Below are positions 12,693 to 23,757 of a stretch of DNA of 64,000 nucleotides, piece after piece (the stretch's first letter is position 1; every line of letters starts with the position of its first letter). The DNA is from Bryoerythrophyllum caledonicum (lineage: Eukaryota > Streptophyta > Bryopsida > Pottiales > Pottiaceae): positions 16,604,593 through 16,668,592 of the forward strand of contig OZ020516.1 of NCBI GenBank assembly GCA_963971425.1, in the 5' to 3' direction. The notes under the pieces were generated by a model. The model was not told where the DNA came from. It saw nothing but the letters and a program-made list of their open reading frames with translations, and made no database searches. The position numbers were made by a program, and so were the translations under genes.

Positions 12693-12980
12693 AGGTAGAG
12701 GCACCCAATTCCAATTGGCCACCCAATTCCGACAAGTAGAGTATGCATGGAATGGTGTATGAAAACGGTAAATGCATGAATGGTGCATAAAGCGACCCAA
12801 AACGGATAACTCAAAATTTGAAAACTCCAGTCATTTTTGGCATTGGGTCATGAAGTGTGCACTTTTGGGTTGCTCCACCTCAACTGAGCTCTCATTGGTG
12901 GCCTTGCCTCAAAAGTCGAACAAGGCCGATTGGCATAAGGTACCCTCCATGAGTTGGTTATCGAAGGCACGTCTTCTCTC
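12693..12980 (+). repeat. Second copy of the 289-bp repeat
   Basis: Matches 7048-7336 in reverse complement over nearly its full length. Shared words include cacccaattcc, atgcatgaa, ttttgggttgctccacctca, gaacaaggccgat and ccatgagtt. No 21-bp duplication flanks this copy. Similar low-complexity sequence precedes it (12590-12690), so its left border is less sure. Confidence 0.65.
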
Positions 12981-14557
12981 TTTTGACCCACTCTCTCTTA
13001 TTGGCATGGAGCAAATGAGGGCACCAAATCTCACCTACTCTACAGTTTGATTATGGACTCCAATGGTTTTTGGGCTTCTTAATTCTATATCAAGTGCAAA
13101 TCTTTGTGATTAAATTTGAAAAAATATTTGTTGAGTTTCCAAAATGTTGAGGTTAAGCCAATCGAATTCAACAAATCGGGCTCTTAGGGATTAACCCAAT
13201 CGGAATTTGTTGAGTTTCCAAAATGTTGAGTTTCCAAAATCAAACCTACAATGCGTCCAACAAGCAAGCGAATGCCCCTTTTGCAAATCAACATCTAAGT
13301 TAAGTGAACACGGAACTCTCATGCCACAGTTGAACCATCACCGCCCCAGACGAAGAGATAAGCCCCCCAATAACCCACCAAAAGCTAGTGTCCATATCTA
13401 GGTTGTTTCCGCACAATAAGGTTGGATGACCCATAACCACCACGAACCCCATAACGGATAAGCAAAAGTGTACCAAAACCACCACAGACCCACCCCATTT
13501 CCGAAATTTTAGGAAGTCATACATGATTGGGTGTCAATTCATGATTGGTTCAAAGCTGCCGGTTTTTAGTCAATGCAGAAGTGGTTTTTAGTACAACTTA
13601 GTGTGGAAATAGAGAGTTGTGTATGTCGAGGAATGGGTCACGGCTTACTATCCACTTTGAAAATTTGTAGCAATTTCAATATGAAGAAATAAATGGTCAC
13701 GACAATTGCAATATTCATGAAATCCTATTTTGAATTCCCAAAAAATGTCTTACCACGTATACAAATGCTATAAATAGGTCAGAAAGCTTAAGTTGGTGGT
13801 TATAGGTCATCCAACCTTAGTCTAGATAGCAAACGCTACAAGCCACCTCGATGAAAAAATTAAACCATGACATAGAGCTGGAGGAAGATGGGGATCTATT
13901 GGGACTCGGGCCACAAAAATCAATGCAAGTATCGGCGAGAGCTACAGTGATTTCCGTGAAGTGGGGTTGCAAAAAAATGAACCCTCTACGGAAACGTAAT
14001 TCTGCATGATCTAGAACACTACAGTACTAGATTCTTGTAGGCTAAAAAGGCTATCAGTCTTAAAGGGTTAAAATAAGAAAAGGAGGTCAAAACTCTCAGA
14101 ATCTTAGGCCTTCCTTTACAAATAACATGGAAACCCGAGGAGACACGGATGATAGTCATTCACATGGGGACTATTTTCATCCAGAAGGTTCACCATGCTC
14201 ATTCAAGCTTCGCCCCAACTTCCAACGAGATCCCGACGAGATCCTCCAGCTTTTCATCCAAAAGTACCGCAGAAAAGCAGAAAGTGGAGGATATTTAGGA
14301 ACGCCCAATCATGAGAAGGGACATACAACCGTCACTATCGAGGAATACCGTACATGTTTAGTTCGATGTGGTTGTCGGTTTAGGGGAGGAGTGGAAATCC
14401 GCGATGGATGAACGTGGTTATCTTCATCCAACTGAGGCCTTGATGTGAGGAGCAGGCGAGCACACGCAAGCAGAAGCGTCGGAGAGCAGCGATCGCAGCT
14501 AAATTCCGACCAACGCTGCGACGTCTTGCATATTTCACTTGGTCGAAATTTGCAGCG
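12981..14557. other. Intergenic, upstream of the protease gene
   Basis: No gene recognised. A 94-codon frame at 14127-14411 is open but resembles no family I know. It lies just upstream of the protease gene, so it may be chance or part of that promoter. The 150 bp before 14558 are GC-richer, as expected for a promoter and 5' leader. Confidence 0.3.
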
Positions 14558-16723
14558 ATGGCGTCACCGATTCGAGCTCTCTTCTGCGTCGCATTGTGCG
14601 TTGCCGCCGTGTCGGTATGCCAGGGGCGCGTGTTGCCGGCGCCCGAGGACGGAGAGATTTCCATGGTGACGGACCCGTCGGGGCGTTTCTCGGGCGTGCT
14701 CGGGAACTCGCTCGACGTCGCGCTTTTTGCTGGCTTCGCTGCCAGGTATGTCACGTTGTATGCCGGTTGTATTTATGCTACTTTTTTTTTTTGGTTTTTT
14801 TTGGAGGTTTTTGTTGTGTGCGAGGTTCTTTTCTTTTCGTGTGGGAGGTGACGTTGTGGTTTTGGTTGTGTAGGTACAAGAAGGAGTACAAGACGGTGGC
14901 AGAGCTTAAGCACCGGTTTGCGACGTTCCTGGAGAGCGTGAAGCTTGTGGAGAGGCATAACAGGCAGAAGCGTTCCTTCACGCTTGCTGTTAATGGTATG
15001 CGGTTGGATTTAGACGATTCTTTTTTCGTAGTTAGTGATTTAACTGAGATAGTGCATTGCTCGTGCAGAGATTTTTTATTATTTGATCTGGATTGGAAAT
15101 TCCTGAAAAGTAGAGTTTGGTGTGTGAGAGGGTTCATGGCGATTTCATCTGATGTTGCAACTGGTGGTGCAGAGTTTGCGGACATGACTAATGAGGAATT
15201 CAGAGACGCAAGGCTGATGACGGGTGGACAGAATTGCTCGGCCACTGGCAACCATGTGATGACCAGCGGTGACTTGCCGAAGGCGGTATGTAGCATGCGA
15301 TTCGTCTGCATACAAAGTGTCTCTTTTACAGCTTTTTCTTTTGAAGATCTTCATGGAACAGAATGTTGAGAAGTAGATTCTGCTGCTTCTTATGCTTGTG
15401 TGATGATGATTTTTACATGAGTTGGACGTTAAAGTTTTGCGCTTCTATCTGCAGAAAGATTGGCGTGAAGATGGCATTGTGAGCCAGGTGAAGGATCAAG
15501 CTCATTGCGGCTCTTGCTGGACGTTTAGGTACTGCAACTTGCTCTGATTTGGATAATAAGGAAATAAAGATTAAGCCACTTCAAGATATTCTCTGTGTTT
15601 GATCTATCGTTTGTTGGACTCTAAGACACTGATATGTTTCCGTTTTCTTTTAATATCTCAGTACAACTGGGGCACTGGAGGCAGCTCATGCTCAGGCCAC
15701 TGGAAAAATGGTGCTCTTGTCTGAGCAGCAGTTAGTCGACTGCGCTGGAACCTTCAACAACTTTGGATGTGGAGGCGGACTTCCTTCCCAAGCGTTTGAA
15801 TACATCCGGTACAATGGTGGAATCGATACTGAAGATTCATATCCTTATTATGCTGAAGACGATAAGTGCGATTTTCACCCAAACACAGTTGGCGCCAAAG
15901 TTTGGGATGTGGTCAACATCACAGAGGTCTGATTTCCAGTATCAATTGGCTTTTATTCTTAATTTTTAATTTTGATGTTTTGGAGTATCTATTTTAGTGG
16001 TGTTGGTTAATTTTCTCACCGAATGTTTGAGCTTAATTTATGCTTTACTGATGTCTTATGGCGTACAGGGAGCAGAAATGCAGCTGAAGCATGCTGTTGC
16101 CACACAGAGGCCAGTGAGTGTGGCTTTTGAGGTGGCCGACGACTTTAGACTGTACAATGGTGGTGTATACACCAGCTCGGTCTGCCGCACTGGCCCACAG
16201 GTATAGAATATGCCCTCTAGCCTGCATTTTCATATTGGAAATATTAGATCAAGGACCTTGAAATCTTTCTGTTCTGGAATGTGTACTCGTAGTCAATATG
16301 TCGAGAATTGATGTGACGAGGAAACTCTTTCTCAAGATCTGACTTTGACCTCAGTTAGGGTTGCTATTTTGTTACCGACCTTTTCACACCGTCACTTCCT
16401 GTTATTTGCAGACTGTGAACCATGCGGTATTGGCTGTGGGATATGGTGAAGACGAAAATGGAATTCCCTACTGGATCATCAAGAATTCTTGGGGTGCAGA
16501 TTGGGGCCTGGATGGTTACTTTCACATGGAATTGGGCAAAAATATGTGTGGTAAGTCTTCGATGGTGTTTCTCTTTCCTTGCATCACTGCTTATGGTCAT
16601 GGTTGACATTCCATCCCAAGCGTGCAATGACCATGATCAAGCTGTTATCGGTGGCTTTGCGCAGGTGTTTCGACATGTGCATCCTATCCCGTGGTCCCCG
16701 AAGATCTCAAGAAGGGTGTGTAA
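14558..16723 (+). CDS. Aleurain/cathepsin H-like papain-family cysteine protease
   Basis: Eight exons join in frame to 363 aa: 14558-14745, 14874-14995, 15173-15285, 15455-15528, 15662-15926, 16069-16200, 16412-16550 and 16665-16723. A hydrophobic N-terminus ([15 protein letters not shown]) reads as a signal peptide. An I29-type propeptide follows ([17 protein letters not shown]). The mini-chain motif QNCSAT marks the cathepsin H/aleurain branch. The catalytic centre is visible: Gln and Cys in [14 protein letters not shown], His in [11 protein letters not shown], and Asn in [12 protein letters not shown]. Other landmarks are [11 protein letters not shown] and [13 protein letters not shown]. 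The C-terminus CASYPVV is family-typical, and length is normal. Relatives are lytic-vacuole aminopeptidases/endopeptidases. Oddly, the NPIR vacuolar sorting motif of angiosperm aleurains is not seen after the signal peptide. ZPR1 follows on the same strand. Confidence 0.95.
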
Positions 16724-17572
16724 ATTTTCATCCCTGTCTCTTCACGCATTCTGCACAATGTCCTCTTATATGAGAGGAAGGTGCTGTGAGTCGATAAACA
16801 GAGAATCCCTTCTGGTACCCTAAATGAAGCCCGGATAACTAACCTAAAGTTCACAGAATGATATTCTTCGATCAATTTAGGTTGGGAGCTGCAGATTGTA
16901 GATTACAGGCACGTGCAGCTTTGTAGTGATGGGCGTGTTGTTGCCTCTTGTACAGATTGTAGTTTATGTTTTTATGCTCTACATCGATGCCCATCGCAGT
17001 CCATTTGATAGTGTATTGCTGCATCAGATCATGTTGTGTTCTCTGCATCATGCAGGCAAAAAAATTGTTTTCATTGAATATGTGATATCTACGACCCATA
17101 TTTGTTCATGAAATGACCGCGTCTAAAGTTTTGATTGAAATTTGTGCCTAAGTGTCTTGTCACTTCTCTCATTACATACAAACCTTGTGTGTTAATAATC
17201 AAGGAAGCGAATGCTGAACAACTATATGTTTTTCAAGCTGAATTTTTCCAGCATACCCAAAGCCGTCACTGCACCTAAACCAACCAACATCTCACTAAAC
17301 CGGTCGTCACTACTCCCAAAACCCATAACGGCGAGTATGTACACATATCGTGGATCGCGACGGAGTTAAAGTATAGTGACGGGTTCAGGGTTCAAGCTTC
17401 CCGTAACGAGAGGGGCAGAGGATCCTAACATGTTACTGCACCCAAAACCGACTAATCAACCTGTAATGTAGGATGGAAATCTAAATGTACACCCGTGGTA
17501 GATATATAACGGAGTTGCGAAGGATGACGCGTTCGAGTACCTAATTCCCTTAAACCCTTGAAGCTGAAAGGA
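16724..17572. other. Intergenic, protease 3' region to ZPR1 promoter
   Basis: Contains the presumed 3' UTR of the protease gene, then an AT-balanced spacer. No gene is seen. Confidence 0.35.
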
Positions 17573-17760
17573 GAGATTGAAGGCGAGAAAGGGAGAGATT
17601 GAAGGTGAGAGAGGGAGAGATTGAAGGTGAGAGAGGGAGAGATTGAAGGTGAGAGAGGGAGAGATTGAAGGTGAGAGAGGGAGAGATTGGAGGTGAGAGA
17701 GGGAGAGAGTGAAGGTGAGAGGGAGAGATTGAAGGTGAGAGGGAGAGGGACAGAGGCAAA
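17573..17760. repeat. 22-bp purine-rich minisatellite
   Basis: About eight near-identical 22-bp units (consensus gagattgaaggtgagagag plus gga), followed by a GA-repeat tract to about 17805. It ends about 40-80 bp before the ZPR1 start codon, so it is probably in the promoter or 5' UTR. Long minus-strand frames rich in Ser/Leu/Pro here are artefacts of the repeat. Confidence 0.85.
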
Positions 17761-17843
17761 GGGAGAGTTGAAGCTATAAGAGAGAGAGAGAGAGGGTGAG
17801 AGACAGAGGGCGCGTTCAGTCTGCACTGCGACACCGGCAAGTC

Positions 17844-20800
17844 ATGGCGACACATGATGTGATCGAGGACGTGGGCGCCGCGGCGGAGGCCTTCACCGCG
17901 GATGATGGCGCCCCGCTGCACGAGATTGAGAGCCTGTGCATGCGCTGTGGAGAGAATGTAAGCAGCAACGGCATCGTGGAGAGGATTTATCATTCCGTCC
18001 TTCGCCGGAGCTTGAGATTGAATTTGCTCGTTTTCGGGGGTTTAGGGTTTTAGGTCTGAGCTTCGGTGACGTTTGCGAGAGAATTCTGTTTGATGTCTGT
18101 GTGTTGTGGATTTTGCAGGGAATGACGCGGTTGCTGCTTACTCGCATCCCGCATTTTCGTGAGGTATGTGAGGTTTGGAAAGGGTTTTGTGAGATGGATT
18201 TTACCCGAGAGATTCAGGTTCCGTGTAATTAGGGTTTGAGTTTGAGCAAGGGCTAGACGGATAGGATTTTGGATGGCGGTTTCTGTGATCAAGGTAGGGA
18301 CTTAAAGGATGTTTGTTGTTTGGATGCATGCGCAGGTGGTGTTAATGGCTTTTGAATGTCCGCACTGCAATGAAAGGTGCAATTCTTGACTGCTGTGATG
18401 TAGGCAATAGAAATTGTGTCAATGGAATATCTGAGGTTGATACTTGGCTTTTTGCTTTTGGTCATGGTTCAGGAATAACGAGGTTCAGTTTGCTGGTCAG
18501 CTGCAACCTCACGGGTGTACTTTTACACTCAAAGTTCCAGCAGGGGATCTAAAGGTACCATGAAGTAGCTCTTTGAATCTATTTGATAACCCTGCTTGAA
18601 TTCTTCTAAATGTTAGTAGGAGTACAAGGACACGCTGTTGAGATTTTGAATCTAGTAACATCTCTTAGTGTTGTTTTTAGTGCTGCAACTGAACTGTTTG
18701 CATTGCGGTGCAGATTCTGAACAGACAAGTTGTGAAGTCCGACGTTGCCACAATAAAGGTTCGTTCGGTGTTTTTTTGTCAAGCATTCAAGATGATTCCA
18801 AGCCAATGCCTGATGTAATCGTGATCCTCATATTTTGGTTAACTGAAGTGTGGAATTTGTTCTGTGCAGGTGCCGGAGCTAGAGTTTGAGATTCCTCCAG
18901 TATCACAACGCGGAACACTCTCGACGGTCAGTTCATCTTTCTTTGTTTGAGTATCAGTTCTTATTTCTTCTTCTAAATAAAAGTTTGACAAAGTTATCAC
19001 ATAGGATCATTTCAGCGTGAAGCATGTCCACACAAAATTGCAAAATTGAGATCATTGTTCGAATATCTGGATTTGGCAGATTGAGGGAGTGCTAACAAGG
19101 GCAGCAACCGAGCTCCAAGCTTTACAAGAAGAGCGCAGGGTATGGTTCATTGCTTCCGCTCTTCTGAGATATTGCCTGTGTCCTTTGTATATGCACATAT
19201 CTAAGCTCTATTTGTCGCTGTTTTCTTAAAGCATTTCGTTTTCCTGTAGAAAGTGGATGTGCAAACAGCAGAAGCAATCGATGCTTTTCTGGCCAAGCTC
19301 AATGCTTATGCCAAAGGAGAGCATGCCTTCACATTTGTTGTAGAAGATCCCTCAGGCAACAGCTACATTGAGAACCCGTACTGCACCTTCTTTTCCTTAA
19401 AGCTTAATTGTATAATCACCATGTTGTAGGCAAGTTTGATGTGAATCTTTTGGTTTTCATGAGCTTAATTGTGGCTCTTGAATCACCTGAGTTGAGAGAA
19501 ACTGTGAGGTTTGGGGATTGGTTGCGTTTTCTGTGCACACTTTACTAATATTCACTCTTTCTTGCAGGTATGCACCAAGTGCGGACCCCTTGTTATCAAC
19601 TGTCTTCTATGACCGGACTCAAGAGCAGCAAGAAGCATTGGGCTTTTTGGCTCAGGCAACAGAGGAGAATGCTCCAGAGCTTCCTAGTGATCACAAAAGA
19701 GTGAAGTATGCACCGGCGGGCACCACCAAGCTCCCTCACGGCTCTGTTGGTGCTCTACTGGCGCATCAGGCAATTGCTCATGGAACCTCCTCTCAAATGG
19801 CAGACGCAATATTCAAGTATTCAGCACCTGAGGAGGTCAGTATCTGTTTCCAATCTTTGATTTTCTACAAATGGTTAAATCTCCATTGTGAAGGGTTTCT
19901 TATTGTTTAACCTATGATGCAACCAGTTCATGAGCCCTGGACTTTGTTAACAATCGTCGTGTTGTTGTTTGCAGGTGATGACATTTCCATCAACTTGTGG
20001 AGCATGTGGCGTTAAAGCCGAGACACGCATGTTCGTTACCAGTATCCACACGCATTTTCTTATCATAATATTTCATAGATGAAACCTTTGTTTTAAGGAT
20101 CTACTTTTTGTGTCCTGGGATTTTACCGATGACTGCTTTACTTCTCTTGCGGGATTCAGATTGTTTCTTTCAGAAGTTTTAAGTTCCACCCTTGACTTTG
20201 GAGCAAAGATATACCATATTTCAAGGAGGTTATTGTCATGGCGTCTACCTGCGATGTATGCGGATATAAGAATTCCGAGGTAAGAATTTCTATGCCGATA
20301 TTGTTGTAACTGTACCTCCACTTTATGTATGTACATCCTCGTTTTAATATTTGTGAAAATTGTGCAGTTGAAACCTGGAGGCAGTATTCCGGACAAAGGG
20401 AAGAAAATAAGCCTTGTTATTAAATCGCCCAGAGATTTATCACGGGATGTTATTAAGGTAAACAGAAGGTTCATCAGGTGTTTTTATGTCCCATTTTCAA
20501 GCAGTCTGTTTACTTTCCATCGTCACTGTCCATGTTTTCAGTCAGATACAGCCAGCGTTGAGATTCCAGAATTGGAGTTGGAGCTTTCGGTGGGAACTCT
20601 GGGTGGCATGGTTACAACTGTAGAAGGCCTGCTCTCAAACATTAGTGAGAGTAAGTTGGTGTTGTTTACCTACTTTCACTAAATGGATGGCTGCGTTTTT
20701 TGTATACAGAATCATAACAGAGACCACCATTGATCTAAGAGCTGTTAAGAGTGAGGAAAGCCTAGTATTAAAATCATAAGAGAGGGTTTCTTATCAAAAC

Positions 20801-21319
20801 GTAAAAAATAACTAAATATATGATTTTATTTTATTTTCAATTGCAGACTTGAAGCGGGTGCATGGGTTTAGCATCGGCGATAGTGCAGAAGCGTGGAAGA
20901 AGAGCCAATGGCAAGAGTTTGAAGCGCATTTACAGAAGGTAAATGTTTTTCTTTGTGTTTTCCATGCATTTGTGTCTTCCCCGAGGTTTAGAGGTTCTGA
21001 CAAACCGTGTTTTTGACATACGGTTGCAGCTGTTGAAAGGAGAGGAGCTGTTTACGTTAATCCTGGATGACGCTCTTGCAAACTCCTTCATCGCACCAGC
21101 AACAGACGACTTCGAAAGTGACACACAACTGACATGTTTGCACCTTCTTCCTCATCACAATCATAAAGTTCCAACATTATCTGCATGAACTTTTCTGAAG
21201 TAATTACATTGCTTTTTGCCGCAGCGGAGGAATACGAGCGAACGTTTGAGCAAAATGAGGATCTGGGGCTGAATGACATGGACACCTCGGGTGCAGATGG
21301 AGCCTATACTGACACCTAA
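17844..21319 (+). CDS. ZPR1: ZPR1 zinc finger protein
   Basis: Sixteen exons with GT-AG borders join in frame to 489 aa. They begin with 17844-17957 and 18119-18163 and end with 21030-21135 and 21225-21319. The protein has the duplicated ZPR1 architecture. The first C4 zinc finger is SLCMRCGEN ... FECPHCNER, then a double-psi beta-barrel-like segment (GTLSTIEGVLTRA). The second C4 finger is STCGACGVKAETRMF ... CDVCGYKNSELKPGG, and the second homology domain has GTLGGMVTTVEGLL and LILDDALANSFIAPATDD. Family members bind eEF1A (acting as its folding chaperone) and, in animals, receptor kinases and SMN; they move between cytoplasm and nucleus. Function here is inferred from family. The start follows the minisatellite; an upstream in-frame ATG exists but would add repeat-encoded sequence. 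Intron 13 carries a small repeat at about 20707-20805. Confidence 0.96.
20707..20805. repeat. Small dispersed repeat in ZPR1 intron 13
   Basis: Resembles sequence at about 23198-23262 near CDIN1. Shared words include agaccacca, gaggaaag and agagagggt. It is probably a short non-autonomous transposon family. Ends not defined. Confidence 0.35.
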
Positions 21320-21789
21320 GCGCTTAGTGGACAAGAGTAGTAGTTAGTCTTGCTGAAAATGGTGGGAGAAGTTTTACATACCCACTTGGAATTTCACAAT
21401 GTAATAGATATGTGGAAGTAATACACTTTTTTCTTCACCTCACTTTCTGAGAGGCCTTCACCTCTGGCCTGTCCCGTTACAAACAGTTACTTCTTCCCTG
21501 GGATATTCTCTGAATAAGGGTTCGGTTTCTCACTTTTGGCAAGCATTTTCCAATTTCTGCAGGTACCTTTTCTTTGTGCCGGATCGAAGAAGAAGCCTTC
21601 ACAAAGGATTGTCACCAAGAGCGGTTTTATCAGGTTGAGTTTTTCCGGGAGCTTTCTCAATTCTGGCGCTGCATTTGAAGGGTAAGCTTCACAATTAACG
21701 GAATTGTCACCAAGAGGATGTAGCAGGCGATGTAGCAGGTGATGTAGCCATCACAAGTCTCTGTGTATCCTGCAAGCAGCTGAGGTGAG

Positions 21790-22923
21790 ATGGGGGGAGA
21801 AATCGCTCCCGACACCCTTGGAGAATCATCAACTGCAAACCAGATGACGGAAGAAGACGAGGGAGAGTCGTCCACAACGAGCCAATCCTTGGTCGGAAAC
21901 TACTCCCTCCTACTTCAGTTCAAGCAGACGATGTTCCACCAGATCAACAACACCAAGTTCACGCAGCAGGAGCTCCCGGCATGGAGGCCCGTGATTACTC
22001 CCAAGTGGGCGATGACATTCTTCATGGTGGTGGGCATCGTCTCCCTCCCCGTTGGCATAGTGACACTCACGGCCTCCAATAACGTGGTGCAGATCGTGCA
22101 CAGGTACGACCTGGAGTGCATGAACAACCACTCCTCAGACCCGGCGGCCTACATCCAGAACTCGAGCGCCGACCACCGCTGCAACGTGACGCTCCGCGTG
22201 CCCAAGCGGATGAAGCACCCGGTGTTCGTCTTCTACGAGCTCACCAGGTTCCACCAGAACCACCGTCGTTATTTGAAGAGCCGGAGCACGAAGCAGCACC
22301 AGGGCGAGGGGAGGAGAAGCGTCAACTCATGCCACCCCATCTCCAGAATCAGCAACAAGAATCCCATCGTCCCCTGCGGCCTTATCGCCTGGAGCTTGTT
22401 CAACGACACCTTCGACTTCGCTCACATCGGGCCTGTTGTGCAGACAGGAATCGCGTGGGAGAGCGACGTCCGGGTGGAATTTTCCAGCAAGGTGTACCCT
22501 GAGAACTATCCCAACAACAACGGAGGAGGGAGGGGTCCTTTCCCTGTCGGCGGTGCGAGGTTGGATCCGGCGCTCCCTCTGAGCCGAGACGAGAACCTGA
22601 TGGTGTGGATGCGCCCCGCGCCCTTGCCGCACTTCAGGAAGCTTTATGGCCGCATCGAACGCAACCTTCACGCTGGGCAGGTGATCCAGGTGAGCATTGA
22701 GAATGTGTATAACACGTACTCCTTCAAGGGCAGCAAGAGCCTGGTTTTGTCCACTACCAGCTTTCTTGGAGGGAAGAACCCGTTTCTGGGACGCGCTTAC
22801 TTGACGATGGGCGTCTTGTGCTTGCTGATGGCGCTCGCCTCCACTGTGGTGCAGCTCCGGCGCCCTCGTGACCCTCGAGATCGCTCGCGCCTTACTTGGG
22901 ATCGGCAACCCTGCAGCTGCTGA
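21790..22923 (+). CDS. ALIS: ALA-interacting subunit (CDC50/LEM3 family)
   Basis: An uninterrupted 377-aa frame. CDC50 proteins are beta subunits of P4-ATPases, needed for exit from the ER and for phospholipid flipping at Golgi, endosome and plasma membrane. Seen here: a cytosolic N-terminus with KFTQQELPAWRPVITP; a first membrane segment (TFFMVVGIVSLPVGIVTLTA, about residues 78-97); a long lumenal loop with several N-x-S/T sites; the family motifs VFYELTRFHQNHRRY, VPCGLIAWSLFNDTF and VWMRPAPLPHFRKLYG; YNTYSFKGSKSLVLSTTSFL; and a second membrane segment (YLTMGVLCLLMALASTVV). Length is close to Arabidopsis ALIS proteins (about 350 aa). No intron is present, unlike the neighbouring genes, which raises the possibility of a retrocopy that kept its frame. 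ZPR1 ends 470 bp upstream. Confidence 0.93.
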   Translation: MGGEIAPDTLGESSTANQMTEEDEGESSTTSQSLVGNYSLLLQFKQTMFHQINNTKFTQQELPAWRPVITPKWAMTFFMVVGIVSLPVGIVTLTASNNVVQIVHRYDLECMNNHSSDPAAYIQNSSADHRCNVTLRVPKRMKHPVFVFYELTRFHQNHRRYLKSRSTKQHQGEGRRSVNSCHPISRISNKNPIVPCGLIAWSLFNDTFDFAHIGPVVQTGIAWESDVRVEFSSKVYPENYPNNNGGGRGPFPVGGARLDPALPLSRDENLMVWMRPAPLPHFRKLYGRIERNLHAGQVIQVSIENVYNTYSFKGSKSLVLSTTSFLGGKNPFLGRAYLTMGVLCLLMALASTVVQLRRPRDPRDRSRLTWDRQPCSC

Positions 22924-23197
22924 TTTGCAGGTTCAGAAACCAAAAAATCAAAGATCACGTCAGGAAATGGCTCTGTCCATCCCTTAGAGCACTGATATTA
23001 CTAAGAAGCAAAACGCCTCTTAAATCTATCACCATTGGTGCAGTACCAGTGAGAGTAGAGTTACTTGTATAGTCACTTGATGCTTGACGAAGATACTCCC
23101 TCTATTTTCATTAACACCAGCTTTAAAGAGCTCTCTTTCTAATAGCCGACCAGATATTGATCAGGGTTGATCTCATAAGAACTCTTGTTTCACTCTC

Positions 23198-23757
23198 TAA
23201 GACCACCAAGCTCTAAAGACATCTATCTAGAGCGAGGAAAGAACAGTAAAAAGAGAGGGTACCTTACGTAACTCTTTCTTCACTCTCAAAGATGGCTACA
23301 ACTACTTTGACTTAGGTCTTGAGACCACCAAGCTCTTCAGCATTGTTATTGAAAGACCACCAAGCTCCTCTATTGATCTAAGAGTGGGCAAAGAGTAGAC
23401 AAAAGAGGACGTATCTTATTGACTTTACAAATAACTCTCGTCTTGAGGTAGGCATTTTTCTCACATTCTTTCTGGATAGGCAGGTCATGGCCTGGCTTGC
23501 ACTGACAGCACCGTTAAACAGTAAACTTCGCTCTTGTCGGGGAAGTGATCCATGAGAAGAATGTCGGGGTTGTCGTTCAGCTCGTCTATGAAACCGAACC
23601 AGTAGATGACCATTCCGGGACCAAACCTGTTCACGTAGCTGCAACAAACCATAACCCAGGTAAGGACTCATTTGTAAAGTTCCCATTAGATATCCTACTC
23701 TTTGCTGAACTCTAAATAACTTTTAATCAATAAAAGAGAGCTTGGTGGTTTTTACAG
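23198..23757. repeat. Inverted repeats flanking the last CDIN1 exon
   Basis: Sequence at about 23345-23440 (starting gaccaccaagctc) is related to the reverse complement of about 23660-23757 (read as accaccaagctctctttta). Both arms also share gcaaagagtag and actttacaaat. The word gaccaccaagctc also occurs at about 23200 and 23320. The arms lie in the 3' flank and intron 3 of CDIN1 and enclose exon 4 (23485-23638). They look like two oppositely inserted copies of a small transposon. Confidence 0.55.

Noticed and set aside
14127-14411. 94-codon frame upstream of the protease
   Set aside because: No recognised family, exon partners or conserved motif; kept only as a remark.
14539-15369. 276-codon plus-strand frame across the protease exons
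   Set aside because: Runs through introns in the wrong frame; the spliced aleurain-like model explains the locus.
17573-17760. Regularly spaced repeats resembling a CRISPR array
   Set aside because: Direct tandem units without unique spacers, in a eukaryotic gene context.
17452-17993. Long minus-strand Ser/Leu/Pro-rich frames
   Set aside because: They are translations of the 22-bp minisatellite and the ZPR1 first exon in reverse; low complexity only.
22327-22908. 193-codon antisense frame
   Set aside because: Shadow of the GC-rich ALIS coding sequence; no family resemblance.
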